Origin: an uncultured Candidatus Saccharibacteria bacterium
GTDB lineage: Bacteria; Patescibacteriota; Saccharimonadia; Saccharimonadales; Saccharimonadaceae
Assembly (NCBI GenBank): GCA_946185175.1
Contig: CAMHIH010000048.1
Coordinates: 1-5,663, forward strand
DNA: 5,663 nt
Direction of reading: 5' to 3'
Shown: one piece after another, positions 1-4,250 of the stretch
Layout of the letters: every line of letters starts with the position of its first letter
How positions within the stretch are numbered: the stretch's first letter is position 1
Program-made: the position numbers and the translations under genes
The notes under the pieces: model-generated
The model's database searches: none
What the model was told of the DNA's origin: nothing
Seen by the model: the letters and a program-made list of their open reading frames with translations, nothing else

Positions 1-1238
1 TATTAAGCCTTAAGCTTTCTGCGCGTCAGCGTCGTAACTGGCGTGAATTTACAAAAGATCGTCGCATCGCTTACCAAATCGAGCAGAAAATCACTAACTC
101 TAATTCGGCACTTGAGATTGAATTAAATAATCTCTCACATCAATTAATCGAGCGTATGATTCGAGCGCGTCGGCGTAGTCAAGAAAAAGACTTGGCCGAT
201 ACGCGCGAATTCTTCTGGCCAAATGTTGGCTCGCGTTCAATTGAAGATGTCGTGAGCTATCTCGTGCTTATCTTCGTAGCGATTCAAATTGTTCTAGAGC
301 GTTTTGCGATTGGTAACTTCTTATCAGTACGCACCTTGTTGCAACAATTAAGTGGTAACATCTCGTCACTATTTAACAGTATTGCTGGCGCCAGCGAGGG
401 GCTCGTGAATGCGACAGACTTTATGGAGTTTATGGAGGCCCCGGCCAAGCCAAATGGTCACGTCAAAGTAGTTAGTATTCCAAAAATTGAGTTTAAAAAT
501 GTCAGTTTTATTTATCCGCGTACCGAGAAAAAAGCTGTCGACAATGTCAGTTTCGTTCTAAATCCAGGCGACAGTTTAGCGATTGTTGGCGAAAATGGTG
601 CCGGCAAGACAACAATTATTAAGCTATTAATTGGCGCATACGAAGCGACCGACGGAGAAATCCTAATCAACGATATGCCAATTAGCCAAATAGAGCGCGA
701 ATCGTATCTTGCACAGATTGGCGCCTTGTTTCAAGATTTTTCGCGTTACGAATTCGCCACGCTTGGTGAAAACGTTTGGTTTGGTGATGTTTCACAAAAG
801 TACGATGTCGATAGGGTGCAGGAGTCTTTGGAGCTAGCGGGCCTTGGTGACTTAACGAAAAAATTCAAAAAGGGCCTCAATCAAGTTTTATCTAAAGATT
901 TGGAACTCAAAAACTCCGCGGATCTTTCTGGTGGTCAGTGGCAGCGTCTCGGCATTGCGCGCGCCTTCTTCCGCAAACCGGGCATTTTGATTCTCGATGA
1001 ACCAACCAGTGCGGTCGATGCCAAAGCTGAGTATCAAATTTTCCGTAATATTATGGAAAAACAGAAAGATAGCACCACGATTATTATTTCGCACCGTTTT
1101 TCAACTGTTCGCAAGGCTGAAAAAATCCTTGTGCTTAGTCATGGTAAAATAGTAGAGCATGGTACGCATGCAGAACTGATTGCTGAAAACGGCCTATATA
1201 AAGAAATGTTTGATTTACAAGCGGAGGGTTATAACTAA
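1..1238 (+). CDS. ABC transporter, fused permease and ATP-binding protein (3' part)
   Basis: This is the C-terminal 411 residues of an exporter-type ABC half-transporter (MdlB/MsbA-like), which would dimerise in the inner membrane and use ATP hydrolysis to move an unknown substrate. The frame is open from base 3 with no stop, so the gene enters from the left; the first ATG in frame (156) is internal. Counting from the codon at base 3, residues 1-75 are helical, charged permease sequence, about 76-100 form a late transmembrane helix (VVSYLVLIFVAIQIVLERF), and about 160-411 are the nucleotide-binding domain. All ATPase motifs are present: A-loop Tyr171, Walker A GENGAGKTT (196-204), Q-loop Gln244, signature LSGGQWQR (308-315), Walker B ILILDE ending at Glu333, D-loop Asp339 and H-loop His364. 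Full family members are near 580-600 residues, so about 180 are missing. It leads an operon with the next two genes. Family is secure; substrate is unknown. Confidence 0.95.
   Translation, partial: LSLKLSARQRRNWREFTKDRRIAYQIEQKITNSNSALEIELNNLSHQLIERMIRARRRSQEKDLADTREFFWPNVGSRSIEDVVSYLVLIFVAIQIVLERFAIGNFLSVRTLLQQLSGNISSLFNSIAGASEGLVNATDFMEFMEAPAKPNGHVKVVSIPKIEFKNVSFIYPRTEKKAVDNVSFVLNPGDSLAIVGENGAGKTTIIKLLIGAYEATDGEILINDMPISQIERESYLAQIGALFQDFSRYEFATLGENVWFGDVSQKYDVDRVQESLELAGLGDLTKKFKKGLNQVLSKDLELKNSADLSGGQWQRLGIARAFFRKPGILILDEPTSAVDAKAEYQIFRNIMEKQKDSTTIIISHRFSTVRKAEKILVLSHGKIVEHGTHAELIAENGLYKEMFDLQAEGYN
1223..1228 (+). promoter_or_regulatory. Ribosome binding site for the small membrane protein
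   Basis: GGAGGG lies 11 bases before the ATG at 1240, inside the last codons of the ABC gene. It is the clearest Shine-Dalgarno sequence seen in the window and favours ATG 1240 over the upstream in-frame ATG at 1180, which would overlap the ABC gene by about 60 bases. Confidence 0.6.
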
Positions 1239-1239
1239 T

Positions 1240-1626
1240 ATGAAGAAGAAACAGCGTTTTCTATTTTATACAATTGTTATTGTCGCGGCTATTACGATTA
1301 TCGGCATGGCGGCCGTCATTTTTGGTCAAAAAGACTGGACCGGTTCCACGCTCGACCTAATCATTTTGATCACCGGTTCGGTTAGTATTTTATTGGCGAT
1401 TTATTCCGAGCGTTCCTCAGATAAAGAAAGCCGCCGTCTGACAAAAATGATTCACGATATCAATAATATTGACGCTAATCTCGCCAGCGATATGCATATT
1501 GATGACGAAATGCGCAAAAAGCTCAATCACATCATCGCGATGGACGAACAAATTCTAGAGGGACTTACTAGCCACAAGCGCGCAACTAAAAGGGTAGGCA
1601 AAAAGGCCACAGAAAAGAGTAAATGA
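1240..1626 (+). CDS. Small two-helix membrane protein of unknown function
   Basis: I do not recognise this 128-residue protein. The N-terminus is basic (MKKKQRF), followed by two hydrophobic helices at about residues 7-29 and 36-56 joined by a short loop with Trp33. A hydrophilic tail from about 57 onward is rich in Asp, Ile and Met and ends in a strongly basic stretch (KRATKRVGKKATEKSK, 113-128). The likely topology is a helical hairpin with both ends in the cytoplasm and a soluble, probably helical tail. ATG 1240 is chosen because it is one base after the ABC stop and is preceded by GGAGGG. Its 3' end overlaps the next gene as ATGA (1623-1626), which suggests translational coupling. Sitting between two transporters it could be an accessory subunit or a membrane anchor, but that is inferred from position only. 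Being real is likely; function is unknown. Confidence 0.8.
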   Translation: MKKKQRFLFYTIVIVAAITIIGMAAVIFGQKDWTGSTLDLIILITGSVSILLAIYSERSSDKESRRLTKMIHDINNIDANLASDMHIDDEMRKKLNHIIAMDEQILEGLTSHKRATKRVGKKATEKSK

Positions 1627-2594
1627 ACGTCGAATTAGCGGACTTCTATTCGCGACTTGGCACTATCGCGATTATTTTGGTGTTTGGTTTTGCCCTCGGC
1701 AAACTTAAAATGATTTCCCCGAAAACCAACAAGGATTTGGTTAATCTTTTGCTGATGGTGTTTATGCCGGCCTCCTTATTTATGGCTTTTCCGGCCGCTT
1801 ACAACGACGAGACGTCACACCTTTTTGTTGCTGGTTTAGTTGGTGGCACAATTGTCATGCTCGGCATTGCCATTCTTGCTACAATTATCTTCAACCAAAA
1901 ATGGTATAAAGGTAAGTTTCGCTATGCTTCACAATTCGCTTTAGTCTTCAATAATGCGACCTTTTTGGGCTATCCGATCATCTCTAGCACCTTTGGTGCG
2001 CAGAGCAGTGCGGTAATTGTATATTGTGGCTTCATTATCCCGTTCAATATTGCCTTGTTTTCGTATGGCGTCTACCTGTTTAAACACAAAGTTGACGGCA
2101 AATTAATTCGAGACGTTATCACGAATCCAAACATCATCGCTGTTGTATTGGGTGTAATCATTTTCTTATGCAGCTTCCAGATCCCGGCCTTTGTTAAAGA
2201 TGCCATCCAATATACCAGCAACGCCACGACGGCACTCTCGATCATCTGTGTTGGCTATATGCTGAGCACAGCCAAATTCAAACAGCTCATCAAGAAGTGG
2301 CGCATCGCTGTAACGGCACTAATTCAGCTCATTGCCGGCCCACTTGTGGCATTTTTACTGTTGACGGCGGTGAAATACATCGTACAAATTGGCCTCGGCA
2401 TAGACTTTCCGGACGAAGTCATTGTTGTATGTACGCTAATTGAAGCGCTTCCGACCGCGACTAGTCTCGGCCTATTTGCCTCGAAATATGGTGGCGACGA
2501 AGCAGAGGCTTCGCAGCTCGTTACGGTATCGACTCTTCTATCTATTATTACGATGCCAATCATGGTTGGCCTTTTATTGGGTGGGCTAATCTAA
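1623..2594 (+). CDS. AEC-family (auxin efflux carrier-like) transporter
   Basis: This 323-residue integral membrane protein belongs to the AEC family (Pfam Mem_trans), whose bacterial members such as MleP/MdcF types move malate, malonate or other small organic acids; the substrate cannot be read here. About ten hydrophobic segments are visible, near residues 11-28, 37-57, 67-90, 101-121, 127-153, 167-186, 198-216, 225-251, 264-287 and 297-321. Family-like motifs are the broken helix NNATFLGYP (110-118), NPN opening the sixth helix (168-170), and the C-terminal run from LPTATS (276-281) through KYGGD (288-292) to ITMP (309-312). Length is typical (300-330). The ATG overlaps the preceding TGA, no good ribosome site is visible, and coupling to the small gene is likely. 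No convincing terminator follows before the degraded gene at 2641. Family call is firm; role is open. Confidence 0.9.
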   Translation: MNVELADFYSRLGTIAIILVFGFALGKLKMISPKTNKDLVNLLLMVFMPASLFMAFPAAYNDETSHLFVAGLVGGTIVMLGIAILATIIFNQKWYKGKFRYASQFALVFNNATFLGYPIISSTFGAQSSAVIVYCGFIIPFNIALFSYGVYLFKHKVDGKLIRDVITNPNIIAVVLGVIIFLCSFQIPAFVKDAIQYTSNATTALSIICVGYMLSTAKFKQLIKKWRIAVTALIQLIAGPLVAFLLLTAVKYIVQIGLGIDFPDEVIVVCTLIEALPTATSLGLFASKYGGDEAEASQLVTVSTLLSIITMPIMVGLLLGGLI

Positions 2595-2640
2595 AATAAT
2601 TCCAAATCTTGACACGCTTTAGTAAAAGCTTGTGTAAAAA

Positions 2641-3110
2641 ATGAAAAAAGGAATACTAATTTTATTAGCTGCCTTTTTTGCGGCTGGGGCTTTTGGTCTT
2701 GGCGCACATGCTGAAGGTGGCGTAGCAAAAATTGGCGACGTGGAGTATGAAATCGCTTCAGGTTGCAGTTGATGCGGCAGAAGACGGTGCAACAATTACT
2801 ATGATTGCTGACAATACAAACGTCTTCACTTCGAAAAGGGGTCGATTATTACTATTGCTAATGGTACTATCACGACGGATAGTACGAGTTCATCGATGTT
2901 ATTCCAGAATTATGCCGAACTAACTCTAACCGATGTCATAGTTGATGCAACAAATATCAAAGCGGTGCATACGCATTAAGCAATAATAACGGCAAAGTGA
3001 CCATCGATGGGTCATCCTTAAAAAGGTGCGAAGTGTGATTTGCTCTATGCGATAAAATATCAAATGACAGAAGAGCTCTGTCGAATTGCGCACAGTTTGA
3101 TAAGAATAAA
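2641..3110 (+). pseudogene. Decayed secreted surface-protein gene with several frameshifts
   Basis: The ATG at 2641 starts a clean signal peptide (residues 1-24, basic MKK, hydrophobic core, AHA before EGG), but the frame stops at TGA 2770 after 43 codons. The sense clearly continues elsewhere. Frame 2 from about 2755 gives SLQVAVDAAEDGATITMIAD; frame 1 from about 2839 gives GSIITIANGTITTDSTSSS and then LTLTDVIVDATNIKAV, stopping at 2977. Frame 3 then gives ALSNNNGKVTIDGSSLK to about 3022, and frame 1 resumes with KGAKCDLLYAIKYQ. The segment GDVEYxSLQxAVDAAEDGATI is the entry motif common in extracellular beta-helix or adhesin repeats (typically IGDxEYxTLQAAVDAA), followed by serial beta-strand sequence as in right-handed beta-helix proteins. 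At least four frame changes make this a pseudogene rather than one sequencing slip. No Shine-Dalgarno precedes the ATG. The 3' limit is uncertain and may reach the terminators near 3137. Confidence 0.75.
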
Positions 3111-3136
3111 TGCGTATCATTTCACATGGTTACCAC

Positions 3137-3155
3137 CCCGGCAAAACCGGGTTTT
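3137..3155 (+). terminator. Intrinsic terminator hairpin, first of a tandem pair
   Basis: CCCGG (3137-3141) pairs with CCGGG (3147-3151) around a CAAAA loop, followed by TTTT (3152-3155). The stem is short but GC-only. It would end plus-strand transcription from the transporter operon or the degraded gene. Confidence 0.65.
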
Positions 3156-3157
3156 CC

Positions 3158-3182
3158 AGCCTCCCTGCAACGGGAGGCTTTT
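3158..3182 (+). terminator. Intrinsic terminator hairpin, second of a tandem pair
   Basis: AGCCTCCC (3158-3165) pairs perfectly with GGGAGGCT (3172-3179) around a TGCAAC loop, and the run of T at 3179-3182 follows. It is stronger than the hairpin just upstream and backs it up before transcription meets the oppositely oriented tRNA gene. Confidence 0.75.
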
Positions 3183-3192
3183 CCATGCCAAT

Positions 3193-3216
3193 AAAAAAAC
3201 ACCGCATTGGGTGTTT
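3193..3216 (-). terminator. Minus-strand terminator of the CAU tRNA
   Basis: On the minus strand AAACACC (3216-3210) pairs with GGTGTTT (3203-3197) around a six-base loop and runs into seven T (3199-3193). It begins seven bases past the tRNA CCA end, the expected place for a tRNA terminator. Confidence 0.75.
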
Positions 3217-3223
3217 GGGAACT

Positions 3224-3299
3224 TGGTGGGGGCAGCTGGGTTCGAACCAGCGACCAATCGGTTATGAGCCGACTGCTCTAACCACTGAGCTATGCCCCC
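3224..3299 (-). tRNA. tRNA with CAU anticodon (elongator Met or Ile2)
   Basis: The reverse complement folds into a complete 76-base cloverleaf. The acceptor GGGGGCA pairs with TGCCCCC, then comes discriminator A73 and an encoded CCA (plus-strand 3226-3224). The D-stem is GCTC/GAGC, the anticodon stem GTCGG/CCGAT carries one G-T wobble, the loop is CTCATAA with normal T33, and the T-arm is GCTGG TTCGAAC CCAGC. The anticodon is CAU. Full 1-72 pairing excludes an initiator. Elongator methionine and the lysidine-modified AUA-reading tRNA-Ile2 both carry CAU and cannot be separated by eye; the CTCATAACCG context resembles many Ile2 tRNAs, while gene finders would label it Met. It has its own extended -10 promoter and terminator. 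Confidence 0.93.
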
Positions 3300-3308
3300 G
3301 CTCCTAAA

Positions 3309-3317
3309 AGTATATCA
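3309..3317 (-). promoter_or_regulatory. Extended -10 promoter of the CAU tRNA
   Basis: On the minus strand TGATATACT (3317-3309) is an extended -10 element: TG, one base, then TATACT. Transcription would begin near 3302, three bases before the mature tRNA 5' end at 3299. No good -35 is visible, as is usual for extended -10 promoters. Confidence 0.6.
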
Positions 3318-3336
3318 TATCTGTTAAAACGTAGAA

Positions 3337-3345
3337 TGATATAAT
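3337..3345 (+). promoter_or_regulatory. Extended -10 promoter of the division gene
   Basis: TGATATAAT (3337-3345) is a perfect -10 hexamer TATAAT with an upstream TG. A start about seven bases on falls at 3351-3353, on the GTG start codon itself, so the mRNA may be leaderless. It faces away from the tRNA promoter 20 bases to the left, which has nearly the same sequence. Confidence 0.65.
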
Positions 3346-3351
3346 AAAGAT

Positions 3352-3768
3352 GTGCAGAAAATCAAAACCAAATTGCGCCAATTGCGCTATCGTGCAAAGA
3401 ACGAATTGTTTACTTTGCAGCACGTTGTCACGATTGCGTTGGCCATCGTTTTTGTCTGGTGGACGGCTAGCGCGATTAATGCGCTCAATCGCAACTGGAC
3501 TTTACAGCAACGTCTCGGTGAGCGTCAAGTTGAAAAAATGCGCCTCGAGCTTGAAGTTGATACTTTGAAACTTGAACAAGAATATCTCCAATCCGAAGAA
3601 TATCAAGAATATATGGCACGCGTGAAGCAGAATCGCATGGCCGAGGGTGAAACGATGGTAATTCTGCCTAAAAACAGTGAAGAAGCCAAGAATAAATATA
3701 AAAATACCGCACCAGAAACTCACAAAAAGAGTAATTTCGAACTCTGGCTCGACTTCTGGTTTAGCTAA
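3352..3768 (+). CDS. FtsB/DivIC-like septum formation initiator
   Basis: This is a 138-residue bitopic cell-division protein of the septum initiator family. Such proteins join FtsL and FtsQ/DivIB in the divisome and relay activation of septal peptidoglycan synthesis. Residues 1-23 are a basic cytoplasmic tail, about 24-45 a single transmembrane helix (TIALAIVFVWW), and about 47-90 a heptad-like coiled coil (LEVDTLKLEQEYL). The family's terminal motif follows: SEEYQEYMAR (81-90), then EGETMVILP (98-106). A linker leads to an aromatic end, FELWLDFWFS. The start is GTG 3352, since the only in-frame upstream codons run back to a TGA at 3337. The overlapping ATG at 3350 is in another frame and encodes nothing sensible. 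There is no ribosome site upstream, which fits a leaderless message. No terminator separates it from the initiator tRNA, so read-through is possible. FtsB versus DivIC is a naming choice I cannot settle. Confidence 0.88.
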   Translation: MQKIKTKLRQLRYRAKNELFTLQHVVTIALAIVFVWWTASAINALNRNWTLQQRLGERQVEKMRLELEVDTLKLEQEYLQSEEYQEYMARVKQNRMAEGETMVILPKNSEEAKNKYKNTAPETHKKSNFELWLDFWFS

Positions 3769-3771
3769 ATG

Positions 3772-3800
3772 TTGACACAACCAGTATTTTGATGTAAAAT
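3772..3800 (+). promoter_or_regulatory. Strong sigma70-type promoter of tRNA-fMet
   Basis: TTGACA (3772-3777), a 17-base spacer and TAAAAT (3795-3800) make a near-consensus housekeeping promoter starting three bases after the division gene's stop. Transcription would begin about 3807, five bases before the tRNA. Confidence 0.85.
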
Positions 3801-3811
3801 TTACATATCGT

Positions 3812-3888
3812 CGCGGGGTAGAGCAGCCTGGTAGCTCGTCTGGCCCATAACCAGAAGGTCGTTGGTTCAAATCCAACCCCCGCCACCA
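3812..3888 (+). tRNA. Initiator tRNA-fMet (CAU) with unusual bases
   Basis: This 77-base cloverleaf closely follows bacterial initiator tRNA-fMet. It has acceptor CGCGGGG, D-arm GAGC AGCCTGGTA GCTC with the initiator-type A11-T24 pair, T-arm GTTGG TTCAAAT CCAAC, A73 and an encoded CCA (3886-3888). Position 1 is unpaired, the mark that lets formyltransferase act, but the mismatch is C1-C72 rather than the usual C1-A72. Two further departures are visible. The anticodon stem is TCTGG/CCAGA, so pair 29-41 is T-A and only two of the three conserved GC pairs remain. The loop is CCCATAA, putting C instead of the near-universal T at position 33 (base 3845). Everything else, including position in a clean transcription unit, argues for a working gene. 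Confidence 0.93.
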
Positions 3889-3899
3889 CGTTTAGACTA

Positions 3900-3912
3900 C
3901 ATGTTGAACATG
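3900..3912. repeat. Perfect 6-1-6 inverted repeat just after tRNA-fMet
   Basis: CATGTT, G, AACATG form a perfect palindrome 12 bases past the tRNA CCA end. It may be a protein-binding site or part of the trailer; no T-run follows directly, so it is not a terminator. The half-site CATGTTG occurs again at 4123-4129 beside the surface-protein promoter. Confidence 0.45.
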
Positions 3913-3924
3913 CACAATAACAAT

Positions 3925-3946
3925 CCCCGTAACAGGGGTATTTTTT
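3925..3946 (+). terminator. Probable terminator of tRNA-fMet
   Basis: CCCC (3925-3928) and GGGG (3935-3938) pair around GTAACA, followed by TATTTTTT ending at 3946. The stem is only four GC pairs, with weak AACAA/TTGTT complementarity outside it, but position and T-run fit a tRNA terminator. Confidence 0.65.
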
Positions 3947-3982
3947 GTTGCTTTTGTCTAAAAAATGAGCCATTTTCGCCCT

Positions 3983-3994
3983 AAAACCATAAAC
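3983..3994 (+). repeat. 12-base direct repeat AAAACCATAAAC, copy 1
   Basis: AAAACCATAAAC is identical to bases 4112-4123, 129 bases downstream. This copy lies in the loop of the imperfect 3970-4001 hairpin. Confidence 0.6.
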
Positions 3995-4015
3995 GAAATG
4001 GGCCACAAAATATCC

Positions 4016-4077
4016 AAGCCGTTACATTTTGTTTCGCTAATGCTTAAAGCCGTTACAGGGCGTTACGAAAACGATAC
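4016..4077 (+). repeat. Cluster of CGTTAC words, candidate regulator sites
   Basis: AAGCCGTTACA occurs twice exactly (4016-4026 and 4047-4057). The core CGTTAC recurs at 4061-4066 and as CGATAC at 4072-4077. Core starts at 4020, 4051, 4061 and 4072 are spaced 31, 10 and 11 bases, close to whole helical turns, so all would face one side of the DNA. They lie about 65-122 bases ahead of the predicted start of the 4251 gene, where activator sites are common. A binding role is inference. Confidence 0.5.
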
Positions 4078-4106
4078 AAAACCGATCCGCTAATACTTTT
4101 GAGCTA

Positions 4107-4135
4107 TTGCCAAAACCATAAACATGTTGTATATT
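4107..4135 (+). promoter_or_regulatory. Probable promoter of the surface-protein gene
   Basis: TTGCCA (4107-4112), a 17-base spacer and TATATT (4130-4135) match sigma70 elements at four and five of six positions. Transcription would start near 4142 and leave a leader of about 109 bases. The second AAAACCATAAAC copy (4112-4123) starts on the last base of the -35 and fills most of the spacer. Confidence 0.6.
4112..4123 (+). repeat. 12-base direct repeat AAAACCATAAAC, copy 2
   Basis: Identical to 3983-3994. It begins at the last base of the predicted -35 and fills most of the spacer, so a protein binding it would touch the promoter directly. Confidence 0.6.
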
Positions 4136-4176
4136 ACGGACAGTGTTGGAGTAAAAATACAAACTTAAAAATAACA

Positions 4177-4230
4177 ATCTGGGCTAGGTCAATATACAAC
4201 GGAGATATGAGTGATTCTCCGTAGCCGGAT
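4177..4230 (+). promoter_or_regulatory. Structured 5' leader of the surface-protein gene
   Basis: Two nested helices can form. The outer one joins ATCTGGGCTA (4177-4186) to TAGCCGGAT (4222-4230) through nine pairs, including one G-T wobble, with a single bulged G. The inner one is a perfect seven-pair hairpin, ACGGAGA (4199-4205) with TCTCCGT (4216-4222). Base 4222 can serve either helix, not both. The structure ends four bases before a possible ribosome site, AAAGG (4235-4239). I do not recognise a known riboswitch class. No T-run follows, so control of translation or mRNA stability is more likely than attenuation. Confidence 0.45.
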
Positions 4231-4234
4231 TATG

Positions 4235-4239
4235 AAAGG
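4235..4239 (+). promoter_or_regulatory. Possible ribosome binding site of the surface protein
   Basis: AAAGG lies 11 bases before ATG 4251. A second purine run, AGGA, touches the ATG directly and is too close to work. An in-frame stop at 4233-4235 rules out any earlier start. Confidence 0.45.
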
Positions 4240-4250
4240 TTTCCATAGGA

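Larger units (their letters stand above)
3947..4106. other. Noncoding region upstream of the surface-protein promoter
   Basis: No credible gene is seen on either strand. The stretch contains an imperfect hairpin, CCATTTTCG (3970-3978) with CGAAATGG (3994-4001). On the minus strand this is followed by CTCATTTTTT and could act as a weak leftward terminator. It also holds the first AAAACCATAAAC repeat and the CGTTAC-type words listed separately. Confidence 0.5.

Noticed and set aside
1180..1239. Upstream ATG at 1180 as start of the small membrane protein
   Set aside because: It would overlap the ABC gene by 59 bases and add a non-membrane stretch; ATG 1240 has GGAGGG upstream and sits right after the ABC stop.
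2617..2634. GCTTT/AAAGC hairpin after the AEC gene as a terminator
   Set aside because: Only five mostly weak pairs and no T-run follows.
2609..2640. TTGACA at 2609-2614 with TAAAAA at 2635-2640 as a promoter of the degraded gene
   Set aside because: The spacer would be 20 bases and transcription would start inside the coding sequence; the -35 match alone is not enough.
2732..2923. Separate small gene from ATG 2732
   Set aside because: Its good part (SLQVAVDAAEDG...) is the continuation of the secreted protein at 2641; the rest degenerates into Leu/Arg-rich out-of-frame sequence.
3110..3307. Plus-strand open frame containing GQLGSNQRPIGYEPT
   Set aside because: It is the antisense reading of the CAU tRNA; peptides such as GSNQRP are a well-known false product of tRNA genes.
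3350..3568. Open frame from ATG 3350 (MCRKSKPNC...)
   Set aside because: It overlaps the FtsB/DivIC frame by one-base offset, has no family-like sequence and stops early; the GTG 3352 frame has the membrane helix, coiled coil and family motif.
3861..3888. tRNA-fMet 3' end as an attachment site for an inserted element
   Set aside because: No repeat of the tRNA end is found downstream in the window and no integrase gene is visible.
3502..4006. Minus-strand open frames containing DLNQRPSGYGPDEL and GVGFEPTTFWLWARRA
   Set aside because: Both read antisense through the initiator tRNA and, for the first, the division gene; they are typical tRNA artefacts.
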